64,000 nt of DNA from Salinicola endophyticus (lineage in GTDB: Bacteria > Pseudomonadota > Gammaproteobacteria > Pseudomonadales > Halomonadaceae). The notes under the pieces were generated by a model that had not been told where the DNA came from, made no database searches, and was given only the letters and a program-made list of their open reading frames with translations. Both the position numbers and the translations under genes were made by a program. This document shows, piece after piece, positions 56,930-64,000 of this stretch; positions within the stretch are counted from its first letter, which is position 1, and every line of letters starts with the position of its first letter. The stretch lies in NCBI RefSeq assembly GCF_040536835.1, contig NZ_CP159578.1:3906001-3970000 (forward strand), given 5' to 3'.

Positions 56930-58153
56930 TCAGCCGCAGGCCGAGCCCTGCCCGCCGCACTCCGCAGCGACCACCGGCCGCGTCTTCACCCCCGCCAGCA
57001 CCAGCGCCGCGCCGGCCAGCAGCAGCGTGCCGGCGGTGGCGCACACGCCAAGCACGCCACTCAGATCGAACATGACCCCGCCGACGGCCGCCCCCAGGGC
57101 GATCGCCAGCTGGATCGAAGCCACGATCAGGCCACCTCCGCTCTCGGCTTCGTCCGGCACCACCCGGGTGATCCAGGTCGACCAGGCCACCGGCACCGCG
57201 CCGAAGGCGAAGCCCCACAGCGCGACCATGAAAGCATCGGTTCCCGGCGAGAAGCCGCCCAGCGTTGCCAGCAACCAGCCCAGCGAGCCCATGACCAGAG
57301 GCATCAGCAAAAGCGTCAGGCGTAGACTGCGCTCCAGCAGATACCCCGCGGCCAAGGTGCCGACGAAGTTGGCCACCCCGAACGCCAGCAGCGTCGATGA
57401 AAGCGCATTGATCCCCATGTGCGACACGCCCTCGAGAAATGGACGGACATAGGTGAAGAAGGCGAAATGGCCACAGAACACGAGCAGGATGGCCACGATG
57501 CCGACCATCATGCCCGGTCGTTTCATCACGCTCACCAGCGTGCCAAGCGGGGTGGGACGCTCCGGCGTCATGCGCGGCAAGGTGAGGTACTGGAAGATCA
57601 GCGTCAGCACCGAGATCGCCGTCGCCAGCAGAAAAACGTCACGCCAGCCGAACAGATCGCCGAGATAGCTACCCAGCGCCGCGGCACTGATGGTGGCGAT
57701 GGGGACACCGGCGAACAGCAGCGACAGCGCACGCGGCACGTCGTGCTCCGACACCAGTCGCATGACGGTAGCGGCGGAGAGCGCCCAGAACCCACCCAGA
57801 GCGATGCCCAGCAGGACCCGGCCGAGCAGCAACCAGGCCAGGCCAGGGGCGAACGCCACGGTCAGGTTGGCGGCGATCATCAGTAGCGAGAACGCCAGCA
57901 GCACATGGCGACGATCGAGTCGCTGGGTGACGGAGGCCACCAGCAACCCCGACAGCAGCGCGACCACCGCCGTCACCGTGACGGCCTGGCCGGCCTGGCC
58001 TTCGCTGATCGCCAGCGAGTCGGCCATCGGCGTCAGCAGGCTGGCTGGCAGGAACTCGGCCATCACCAGGCTGAATACCCCCAGGGTCAGAGCGATTACC
58101 GCGAACCAGCGCGAGGGCGGCGCCGGCTGGGCAGTGGGTAAGGGAGTCGACAT
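56930..58153 (-). CDS. MFS exporter, NepI-like
   Basis: A 407-residue major-facilitator exporter of the DHA1 group. It matches the NepI pattern: VMAEFLPASLLTPMADSL, EGQAGQAVTVTAVVALLSG, LLLGRVLLGIALGGFWALSAATVMRL split over two helices, and LPRMTPE in the central loop. E. coli NepI exports purine ribonucleosides; close relatives have unknown cargo. ATG 58153 starts the protein just before the hydrophilic N-terminus. It stands alone and is not clearly linked to its neighbours. Confidence 0.85.
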   Translation of the reverse strand: MSTPLPTAQPAPPSRWFAVIALTLGVFSLVMAEFLPASLLTPMADSLAISEGQAGQAVTVTAVVALLSGLLVASVTQRLDRRHVLLAFSLLMIAANLTVAFAPGLAWLLLGRVLLGIALGGFWALSAATVMRLVSEHDVPRALSLLFAGVPIATISAAALGSYLGDLFGWRDVFLLATAISVLTLIFQYLTLPRMTPERPTPLGTLVSVMKRPGMMVGIVAILLVFCGHFAFFTYVRPFLEGVSHMGINALSSTLLAFGVANFVGTLAAGYLLERSLRLTLLLMPLVMGSLGWLLATLGGFSPGTDAFMVALWGFAFGAVPVAWSTWITRVVPDEAESGGGLIVASIQLAIALGAAVGGVMFDLSGVLGVCATAGTLLLAGAALVLAGVKTRPVVAAECGGQGSACG

Positions 58154-58375
58154 GGCGGCATCCTTCGACGAGGGGTCTGAAAAGCAGGCGTGGCAGGAAC
58201 AACGCCAACGCCCGGGCATGCCGGCAAGACTAAAGTATTAGGCGAGACCCCACTATCGATGAAAATCCACAATGCTTGATCAAAACTCCGAGAATCGATC
58301 GGTGGCGCTCAGCCGTCTCGACCATGCCCGGCTCGATCCTGCTCATCTCCCCCTTGTACGTCTGCCCCGTTCTCT

Positions 58376-58759
58376 TCACCCCTTCCCTGCTAATCCCTGC
58401 TCTGCTGAGCCCTTCTCTGCTAATCCCTGCTCTGCTGAGCCCTTCTCTGCTGAACCGTAGTCGCGCTCGACCCGGGCGATACGCGTGCGATAGGCCGCGT
58501 ACCAGCGCTCCCGCCCCAGACGCTGGGCCTCGCGGTGATCGATATCACGCTTCCACGCGCGGATCGCGTCGAGATCGGTCCAGTAGGAGACGGTGATGCC
58601 GATGCTCTCCCGCGCCGACTCGACGCCCAGAAAGCCGGGCTGGGCCCGAGCCAGCGTCAGCATTTTATCTGCCATGGCCGCGTAGCCAGCCGTGTCGTCG
58701 CCCATCAGCGAGGTGAAGATCACCGCGTAGTATGGCGCGGCGGGTGTGTTGACAATCAT
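58376..58759 (-). CDS. Antibiotic-biosynthesis-monooxygenase-type protein with repeat tail
   Basis: A 127-residue protein. Residues about 5-95 form an ABM dimeric alpha-beta barrel (YYAVIFTS, PGFLGVESARE, ISVSYWTDL-like ITVSYWTDLDAIRAWK). Such domains act as small monooxygenases or haem/quinone-modifying proteins. The last 25 residues or so are repeats of EKGSAEQGLA coded by 30-bp tandem DNA repeats. ATG 58759 is preferred because GGGAG precedes it. A longer start at 58825 would overlap the TetR stop as ATGA and cannot be excluded. It is the last gene of the VOC-TetR-ABM unit. Confidence 0.82.
   Translation of the reverse strand: MIVNTPAAPYYAVIFTSLMGDDTAGYAAMADKMLTLARAQPGFLGVESARESIGITVSYWTDLDAIRAWKRDIDHREAQRLGRERWYAAYRTRIARVERDYGSAEKGSAEQGLAEKGSAEQGLAGKG
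58381..58457. repeat. 30-bp tandem repeats at the 3' end of the ABM gene
   Basis: Two full 30-bp units (58381-58410, 58411-58440) and a partial third, differing at one base. They are in frame with the ABM gene and stop just before its stop codon. Confidence 0.85.
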
Positions 58760-58821
58760 GCCGGTCGCTCCCTGCTCCTTCGTCAGACAATGGTTGACAG
58801 CGCTCAGCCATCGCCGCCCGC

Positions 58822-59487
58822 TCATTCGGCAGGCGGTCGAGCCAGATCACGCAGCATTCGGATGACCCGCGTGTTCAGACGTCGCGCCTCGTCGGCATCG
58901 AGTGCGGACCAATGTGTCGCGAACCAGCGGTCCACTTCCACCGCCAGGGCGAACAGCAGGTCCATCAACAGGCTCTGAGGCAGATCCGTACGCACCGCGC
59001 CCAGCGTCTGCCCATGCGCGATCAGTGCGGTGAACAGGCGCCGCAGCGACAGCTGAGAGGCATCCAGCGCCGCCCGCGTGGCCTCGCTTTCGTGAATGCC
59101 ACAGGCCAGCGCCGCCAGCCGCTCATCACTCAGCAAGACTTGGCTGATCCGGGCGAACAGCTGCTCGATACGCTGCCAGAATACCGCCGCCTCGGTCGGC
59201 TCCCCCACGCGGTAATCGACGGCCTCGATCAGTCGCTGCAGGGCGCGCTCGATGGTGGCCGCGTAGAGGTCGGCCTTGTCGCGCACATAATGGTAGGCTT
59301 GGCCCTTGCTCATGCCCGCCGCGACCAGCACCCGGTTGAGCGACGCACCGGCGTACCCGTGCCGGGCGAACTCGGCCTCCGCCGGGTCGAGCAACTGCGC
59401 ACGCTGGGCCGGCGACAGCGACATCAAGCGCTCGCGGTGGGTGCGTCTGGGCGACCTGACGGTAGAGGGGGAGGATGTGGCGGGCAT
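58822..59487 (-). CDS. TetR-family regulator
   Basis: A 221-residue TetR regulator. The DNA-binding domain has FARHGYAGASLNRVLVAAGMSKGQAYHYVRDKADLY (shown here in family order: helix-turn-helix then YHYxxxK), near residues 40-75, followed by a helical ligand domain. ATG 59487 is chosen; TTG 59508 is a possible earlier start. It lies between the VOC and ABM genes on the same strand and very probably binds the two palindromes upstream of the VOC gene. The effector is unknown. Confidence 0.9.
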   Translation of the reverse strand: MPATSSPSTVRSPRRTHRERLMSLSPAQRAQLLDPAEAEFARHGYAGASLNRVLVAAGMSKGQAYHYVRDKADLYAATIERALQRLIEAVDYRVGEPTEAAVFWQRIEQLFARISQVLLSDERLAALACGIHESEATRAALDASQLSLRRLFTALIAHGQTLGAVRTDLPQSLLMDLLFALAVEVDRWFATHWSALDADEARRLNTRVIRMLRDLARPPAE

Positions 59488-59528
59488 GACATCTCGAACG
59501 TCGGTCAAAGGGTGAGCGGGGGCGGGCG

Positions 59529-60062
59529 TCAGCCACGACCAGGCAGGCGGCGTAGCGTATCACGCGGTCCTCTTGCACTGCCCGCCAGCGCTGCCTGCAT
59601 GGCGCGACGCCAGCGCAGATAGGCCATCGGCGTCGGCAACCGCGGGATGTGCGCCAGCTCCCAGTGGATACCGTTGATCGGGTCGTCGAAGAATACCGCA
59701 TAGTAGCCCGGCGCATAGACCGCATATTCCGCCGGCGGCTCGCTCACCGGAATACCCTGCGGCAGCAGGAACTCGCGATGAAATCGCACGATCTCTCGAC
59801 GCGATGCCGCCCACAGCGCCACATGATGAATGCCGGTGGCGCGTGCGGCGTGGTCGAGTTTTCCACCGCTCTGCGCAGGTTGCAGGCCGATGTAACTGTG
59901 GGGAAGCGGGAAACGTGCCATGTAGTAGGTGGAGCGATAACCGATATCGAGCGTCCAGAAGCTGGTGTAGCCCAGCCAGCCGAACAGCCGATCATAGAAC
60001 GCCACCGATGCTTCGTAATCGATGACCGACAGCTCCAGGTGGTTGATACCGCGCCAGCGCAT
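59529..60062 (-). CDS. VOC-family (glyoxalase/dioxygenase-fold) protein
   Basis: A 177-residue vicinal-oxygen-chelate protein. It starts with GINHLELSVIDYEASVAFYDRLFGWLGY, and a second metal-ligand histidine is in GIHHVALWA, with the glutamate in GIHWELAHIP. The likely role is metal-dependent ring cleavage, isomerisation or resistance to a small molecule. It is the first gene of an apparent operon with tetR and the ABM gene, behind twin operator palindromes. The substrate cannot be named. Confidence 0.87.
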   Translation of the reverse strand: MRWRGINHLELSVIDYEASVAFYDRLFGWLGYTSFWTLDIGYRSTYYMARFPLPHSYIGLQPAQSGGKLDHAARATGIHHVALWAASRREIVRFHREFLLPQGIPVSEPPAEYAVYAPGYYAVFFDDPINGIHWELAHIPRLPTPMAYLRWRRAMQAALAGSARGPRDTLRRLPGRG

Positions 60063-60116
60063 ACGTAATTCTCCTCGACGCCCGGGGCTGGTCTGATGGC
60101 ACCGGAAAGGACGCTC

Positions 60117-60155
60117 TTAGACCAGTGGTCCAACCAGTTTAGACCAGTGGTCTAA
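60117..60155 (-). promoter_or_regulatory. Twin palindromic operators, probably for the TetR regulator
   Basis: TTAGACCAGTGGTCCAA at 60117-60133 and TTAGACCAGTGGTCTAA at 60139-60155. The second is a perfect palindrome apart from the centre and the first has one mismatch. Centres are 22 bp apart, two helical turns. They lie 55-93 bp before the VOC gene. Confidence 0.85.
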
Positions 60156-60214
60156 CCCCCTCAATATCCAGCGCTTCACCGCACATCACCTGGGGAGCCA
60201 TTGCGACGGCGCGC

Positions 60215-61189
60215 TCAGGAACGCGCCTGCGAGCGACGCCAGGCCGCGGGCGAGCCGTGCTCGAAGCGCTGCCATACTCGCCGCAACTGACGATCGTCGC
60301 CGAATCCGCTGCATTCGGCGATACAGGCCAGGCTCCAGTCTGTCTCGTTCATCAATTGACGCGCCTGCTGCAGGCGCAGGCGTGCCAGATAGTCGCCCAG
60401 CGAGAGCCCGGTCAGGGCGGCGAAACGTCGCCGCAGCTGGCGCTCGCCGAGGGTAGCGACTCGCGCCATCTCCGCGAGCGACCAGGGCCGGGCGAGATCG
60501 GCGGCAAGCGCGTCCTGCAGTCGATGAATGCGCGTCTCGACATGATTGCGCCCTTCCAGCCAGATACCGAGCTGCGGCTCCTGACCGCTACGCCGCCAGT
60601 AGATCACCAGCTCCCGCGCGACCTGCTGGGCCAGGCGCTGTCCCTGGTTGAGCGCCAGCCAGTGCAGCATGGTATCGATGCCGGTGGAGATCCCGGCGCT
60701 GGTGAGATAGCGGCCATCCTCGACGAAGATGCAGTCGCCGCGCACCCGGGCCAGCGGCGCCAGCCGGCGCAATTCGTCGAGCAGGCTGTGATGCGTGGTG
60801 CAGCGGCGGCCATCGAGCAGCCCTGTCGTGGCCAGCAGCAGCGCCCCGGAGCAGACCGCCATCAGGGTGCGACAGGCGGGCGCCTGCCGTTGCAGCCAGT
60901 CGCCGGCGTGGCGCTGCAGCGCGCTGTCGATGTGCGCCCGGTACTGCCCCGGCACCACCAGCAGATCGAGCGCCAGCGGTGCCTCGGGCAGCGCCTCGAT
61001 GCCCGTCAGCGCCAGCGGCCCCAGCCACGGCAGCGACGCCTGTGGGCCGAAGAAGCGCAGTTCCAGCGGCGCGCCCAACTGCAAGGCGCTGAGCAGCACC
61101 TGCAGCGGCCCGGCCAGGTCCAGCGGCACCTGGCCGGGCAGCATCAGCACCCCGACCCGCAGGTCAGCACCCGCCACCACCGCGCTCAC
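60215..61189 (-). CDS. GlxA-type transcriptional regulator (DJ-1/PfpI plus AraC domains)
   Basis: A 324-residue regulator. The first 190 residues form a DJ-1/PfpI-like domain (VGVLMLPGQVPLDLAGPLQV, LMAVCSGALLLATTGLLDGR with the cysteine elbow, HWLA). The last 100 residues form an AraC domain (LAEMARVATLGERQLRRRFAALTG, IAECSGFGDDRQLRRVW). GTG 61189 overlaps the stop of the upstream hydrolase gene as GTGA. A GTG at 61213 is also possible. The coupling suggests that it regulates the hydrolase or shares its pathway. The ligand is unknown. Confidence 0.88.
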   Translation of the reverse strand: MSAVVAGADLRVGVLMLPGQVPLDLAGPLQVLLSALQLGAPLELRFFGPQASLPWLGPLALTGIEALPEAPLALDLLVVPGQYRAHIDSALQRHAGDWLQRQAPACRTLMAVCSGALLLATTGLLDGRRCTTHHSLLDELRRLAPLARVRGDCIFVEDGRYLTSAGISTGIDTMLHWLALNQGQRLAQQVARELVIYWRRSGQEPQLGIWLEGRNHVETRIHRLQDALAADLARPWSLAEMARVATLGERQLRRRFAALTGLSLGDYLARLRLQQARQLMNETDWSLACIAECSGFGDDRQLRRVWQRFEHGSPAAWRRSQARS

Positions 61190-61752
61190 GCGGCCTCGCG
61201 TGCGCCGCGCCACTCCGTGGCCAGCGTCTCGACATCGACGATCCGCGCAAACCGCCCCTCGAGGACCAGCTCGGTCCGCGCGCGAATCTCCGCGGCGCTC
61301 CAGGTGTGCCCAGCGCGGGACATGGGGAAGGTCAGCGTCGCCTCGCTGACGAAATCGACCGCGAAGCCCAGGTCCGAACCGACTCGCGCCGTGGTTTCAC
61401 AGCACTGTTCGGTGCGGATGCCGCTGATCGCCAGGCGCTCGATGCGGTTGAGCCGTAACCAGCGCTCGAGGCCGGTATCGCTGAAGGCGTTGTGGGCGGT
61501 CTTGTGGAAGGTGACGTCGGCGTCATCGTCGAAGCCGGCGAGCGGACGAATCAGGCCACTCTCTGGGTCGAAAGGCGTCGCGCTGCCCGGCGCCTGATGA
61601 AAGATACGCACCAGCGGCACGCCGGTCTCGCGGGCGAGGTCGAGCAGGCGGCGCTGGTGCGGCCGCCAGCGCTCGGCGAGCGCCTCGTCCCAGTAGTCTC
61701 GGGCCGGGAAAGACGCCTGAACATCGATCAGCAGCAGGGCGGTGGCGGGCAT
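61186..61752 (-). CDS. Isochorismatase-family cysteine hydrolase
   Basis: A 188-residue hydrolase with the catalytic triad of this family: Asp in LLLIDVQASF (near residue 10), Lys in HKTAHNAF and Cys in SGIRTEQCCE. Substrates range from isochorismate to nicotinamide, biuret and other amides, and cannot be told here. Its stop overlaps the start of a GlxA-type regulator. It is far from the pyochelin genes and the fold is common, so no link to salicylate synthesis is claimed. Confidence 0.9.
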   Translation of the reverse strand: MPATALLLIDVQASFPARDYWDEALAERWRPHQRRLLDLARETGVPLVRIFHQAPGSATPFDPESGLIRPLAGFDDDADVTFHKTAHNAFSDTGLERWLRLNRIERLAISGIRTEQCCETTARVGSDLGFAVDFVSEATLTFPMSRAGHTWSAAEIRARTELVLEGRFARIVDVETLATEWRGAREAA

Positions 61753-62043
61753 GACGAACTCCTCGAACAGGATAGGGCCGAAGCGGCCAGAGCGTTCAGA
61801 CTAGGGGCTTGCCCACGCCGGCCACCAGGGCGTGGGCGCCCGGATAGCGGACATTTTCGGACCTTTCGATGTCAGGTGCCACAAGCACCGTCGCGTGACG
61901 AGGCATCGGCGCCGCTGACACGCGAGTTGTGCCCTGCCCGCCCGGCTTCTACGTTGTGTAGCGTGGGCGGCGACGTCACGCCGCTCGACGAGACGGCACA
62001 AGCCACACACGGAAGTCACGCCTCACACAAGGGAGAGAGCGCC

Positions 62044-62319
62044 ATGGAGATCACACTGCACAACGATGGTATGGATCGCGACGAATTCCACCAGCTCGCC
62101 GCCGGCGAGACCGGCGAGACGCTGCGCCACGCCGCCAAGAACCAGCTGGGCAGCGACAACCTCTCGGAGAATCAGGTCAAGGCGATCAAGGACGAAGGCG
62201 GTGAAGCCTACGAGCAACTGATCCGGCGCATGACCGAGCACGCCCTGGCGGTGGTCAAGCTGCCGCTGGATACCCCGATCCGGCTGTCGCTGGACTTCGC
62301 CGGCGGCGTCAAGGGTTGA
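62044..62319 (+). CDS. Small protein of unknown function
   Basis: A 91-residue acidic protein beginning MEITLHNDGMDRDEFHQLA. AGGGAGAG before the ATG is a good ribosome-binding site. It has no signal peptide, membrane segment or motif that I recognise. The middle (SENQVKAIKDEGGEAYEQLIRRMTEHAL split in two helices) is predicted to be helical. Codon use is like that of neighbouring genes, so it is probably real. It stands alone between a divergent hydrolase gene and the second palindromic element. Confidence 0.65.
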   Translation: MEITLHNDGMDRDEFHQLAAGETGETLRHAAKNQLGSDNLSENQVKAIKDEGGEAYEQLIRRMTEHALAVVKLPLDTPIRLSLDFAGGVKG

Positions 62320-62388
62320 GGCAGCGCCCGCCCGCGCGGGGCTAGGCGCGGGCGGGGACTCCTGGCTAGAATCACAGCCCCGGTCTCC

Positions 62389-62540
62389 GAGGGCGTTTAC
62401 AAATTCGGCGAGCGAAGACAAGACAAGACAAGACAAGGCGAAATCGGCCGAAAAAGCGCAGTTTACAAAGGGTAAATGAGCATTTTGAAGCCGATTTCAA
62501 CGCCGTATTGTCGAGCGCAGACATTTTGTAGACACCCTCT
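62389..62540. repeat. Palindromic miniature element, copy 2 (inverted)
   Basis: The reverse complement of this 152-bp stretch matches the element at 311-453 over its whole length with few differences, including the terminal repeats (here GAGGGCGTTTACAAA and TTTTGTAGACACCCTC, slightly diverged). It differs mainly by two extra AAGAC units at 62415-62434. It lies between the small unknown gene and the DUF1232 gene. Confidence 0.85.
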
Positions 62541-62566
62541 CAGCGTCCGCGACGAGGAAACCAGCC

Positions 62567-63025
62567 ATGCCCCGCCTACCCCGCTTCAGCCGTACGCCAC
62601 CGGCAGCCACCCCCGCCACGCCGGAGACCCACGACACGCCAGCGCCCATGACCGACCCTGAGGCGGTGGTCATCGAGCATGCCGAGGCCTATAGCGATGC
62701 GCGCTTCTGGCGCAAGCTGGCACGCTTCGGCAGCCGCGCGGGGCGCGGCGTGGCGCTCAAGTCGCTGCAGCTCTACTTCGTGCTCAAACGCCCCGACGTG
62801 CCGATCTGGGCCAAGTCGACCATCATCGGCGCGCTGGGCTACTTTATCTCGCCGCTGGACGCGATCCCCGATGTCATCGCCGGCGTCGGCTTCACCGATG
62901 ATGCCAGCGTGCTGGCGGCGGCGCTGGTCGCGGTCTCGATCTATATCGACGAAGAGGTGGAGCGCCAGGCGGCAGCGGTGCTGGCGCGCTGGTGGCCCGA
63001 GTCGTCCGAGTCACCGCCGGGCTGA
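62567..63025 (+). CDS. YkvA-family (DUF1232) protein
   Basis: A 152-residue protein with the DUF1232 core KSTIIGALGYFISPLDAIPDVI split as two helices and followed by GFTDDASVLAAAL. The family is small, membrane-associated and of unknown function. The proline-rich first 28 residues are less conserved; ATG 62648 (second methionine) is a possible alternative start. GGAAACCAGCC precedes the ATG. The palindromic element ends 27 bp upstream and may carry or disturb its promoter. Confidence 0.82.
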   Translation: MPRLPRFSRTPPAATPATPETHDTPAPMTDPEAVVIEHAEAYSDARFWRKLARFGSRAGRGVALKSLQLYFVLKRPDVPIWAKSTIIGALGYFISPLDAIPDVIAGVGFTDDASVLAAALVAVSIYIDEEVERQAAAVLARWWPESSESPPG

Positions 63026-63058
63026 GGGCCGGCTACCGCCTGCTCTGGTCCTGCTAAG

Positions 63059-63187
63059 CGCCTTTCACAACCGGGCTTCTCCGGCGGCAGCGCGTCGCGA
63101 GGGCGCTGTGCCTCCCTGGGCGCTACCTTTGCCACCCCTGGCAAAGGACCCTCGCTTTGCCCTGCCCCCGGCGCCCATCGTCAGAGG
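63059..63187. repeat. Dispersed intergenic repeat, long copy
   Basis: Its ends match 32918-32971 in inverted orientation (20-bp and 11-bp identical blocks). Between the ends lies extra sequence with a perfect hairpin, CCTTTGCCA-CCCC-TGGCAAAGG at 63126-63147. It lies between the DUF1232 gene and the permease gene and has no coding capacity. Confidence 0.6.
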
Positions 63188-63317
63188 TGTGGGACATGGA
63201 CTCTAAATCGAAAGTCTACATCGACCGGCAAAACCGCTAGATTGGAGCCGGGCATCGCGATCGCGCGCTGCCGCCCCTATAAGGTCAGCACCAACAACAA
63301 TGCCGTCGGAGACAACG

Positions 63318-64000
63318 ATGACCCAGGACAGCGCCGCCCCCGCGCCCAGCTCCCCCAACGCCTCCCATCCGCAGACACGCGGCGCCGAGCGCCTGCGCGA
63401 TGTCGACTACCTGCCACCGCTGCGCAAGGCGATCCCGCTGGGTATCCAGCACGTACTCGCCATGTTCGTCGCCAACGCCACGGTGCCGCTGGTGATCGCG
63501 GGCGCCGCCGGGCTCTCGGGAGCGGACACCGTGTTCCTGGTGCAGATGGCGATGTTCGTCGCCGGGGTCGCCACCCTGGTGCAGACGCTGGGTCTGGGGC
63601 CGGTGGGCGCGCGCCTGCCGATCGTCATGGGTACCAGCTTCGGCTTCGTGCCGGTAATGATCCCCATCGCCACCACCCAGGGCCTGCCTGCGGTGTTCGG
63701 CGGCGCGCTGGTGGGCGGGCTGGCGATGGCCATGGTGGGGCTGTTCTACCGCCGCCTGAGCGTGTTCTTTCCGCCGGTGGTGTCGGGCACCTTCGTGCTG
63801 CTGATCGGCCTGCTGCTGCTGCCGGTGGGCTTCTCCTACGTCGGCGGAGGCTTCGGCGCGGCGGACTTCGGCGCCCCCCACCATCTGCTGCTGGCAGCGC
63901 TGGTGTTCGTGATCACCGTCGCCTTCCATCAGTTCGGGCGCGGCTTTCTGTCCGAGGCGGCGGTGCTGATCGGCATCCTGGTCGGCTGCGTGGCGGCGGC
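63318..64000 (+). CDS. NCS2-family uracil/xanthine permease, 3' end outside window
   Basis: The first 227 residues of a nucleobase:cation symporter 2. After a hydrophilic N-terminus come LGIQHVLAMFVANATVPLVIAGA split over the first helix, a QTLGLGPVGARLPIVMGTSFGFV region typical of NCS2 transporters, and several further helices. It imports uracil, xanthine or uric acid with protons or sodium, and the specificity motifs lie beyond the window. GGAGA is six bases before the ATG at 63318. Confidence 0.92.
   Translation, partial: MTQDSAAPAPSSPNASHPQTRGAERLRDVDYLPPLRKAIPLGIQHVLAMFVANATVPLVIAGAAGLSGADTVFLVQMAMFVAGVATLVQTLGLGPVGARLPIVMGTSFGFVPVMIPIATTQGLPAVFGGALVGGLAMAMVGLFYRRLSVFFPPVVSGTFVLLIGLLLLPVGFSYVGGGFGAADFGAPHHLLLAALVFVITVAFHQFGRGFLSEAAVLIGILVGCVAA

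Noticed and set aside
61186..61752. The isochorismatase-like gene as part of salicylate synthesis
   Set aside because: It lies 30 kb away in its own unit. PchB already makes salicylate, and the fold is used for many substrates.

Overview
The window looks like part of the chromosome of a moderately halophilic gammaproteobacterium, most likely a member of the Halomonadaceae (Halomonas, Salinicola, Kushneria or a relative). This is inferred from the high GC content, gammaproteobacterial gene types, a glucosylglycerol-phosphate phosphatase (a compatible-solute enzyme) and the style of the housekeeping genes. No rRNA, tRNA, CRISPR array, insertion sequence or integrase was recognised.

Layout. Positions 1-4,700: the end of a PhoQ-like sensor kinase, a short palindromic mobile-type element, then a periplasmic copper-resistance operon (cupredoxin, Met-rich multicopper oxidase CopA, outer-membrane CopB) and a glutaredoxin-MauE membrane fusion. 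Positions 4,859-30,912: a complete pyochelin island. It holds a Sfp-type phosphopantetheinyl transferase, then fptX-fptC-fptB-fptA-pchI-pchH-pchG-pchF-pchE-pchR on the minus strand and pchD-pchC-pchB-pchA on the plus strand, the same order as I recall for Pseudomonas aeruginosa PA4218-PA4231. The island lies between 94-bp direct repeats, each carrying the start of a HAD-phosphatase gene. The intact gene is on the right and a truncated copy is on the left.

Positions 30,900-48,900: chromosomal genes for cell-wall amidase, PAP2 phosphatase, sodium symporter, amidohydrolase, two LysR regulators, aldo/keto reductase, FolE2, a propionyl-CoA-type synthetase, an Old Yellow Enzyme, a FloR/CmlA-type drug exporter whose stop codon seems lost by a frameshift, a COG0523 metallochaperone GTPase, a CNNM/CBS protein and a PPOX-fold stress protein. 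The amidase, FolE2 and COG0523 genes each have a Zur-box-like palindrome upstream, so they probably form a zinc-starvation regulon.

Positions 49,000-64,000: glucosylglycerol-phosphate phosphatase, two tandem-duplicated chemoreceptors each with a sigma-28-type promoter, phosphoglucomutase, a NepI-like exporter, a VOC/TetR/monooxygenase operon behind twin palindromic operators, an isochorismatase-like hydrolase coupled to a GlxA-type regulator, a small unknown protein, a second inverted copy of the palindromic element, a YkvA/DUF1232 protein and the start of an NCS2 permease.

How it works together. Salicylate is made by PchA and PchB, activated by PchD, and loaded on PchE. PchE and PchF condense it with two cysteines, PchG reduces one ring, PchF N-methylates and its thioesterase releases pyochelin, and PchC edits. 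The island's own transferase can prime the carrier domains. FptA, FptB, FptC and FptX take ferric pyochelin back, and PchH/PchI are ABC transporters needed for its use. Fur boxes and PchR provide control. The window thus holds handling systems for copper, iron and zinc.
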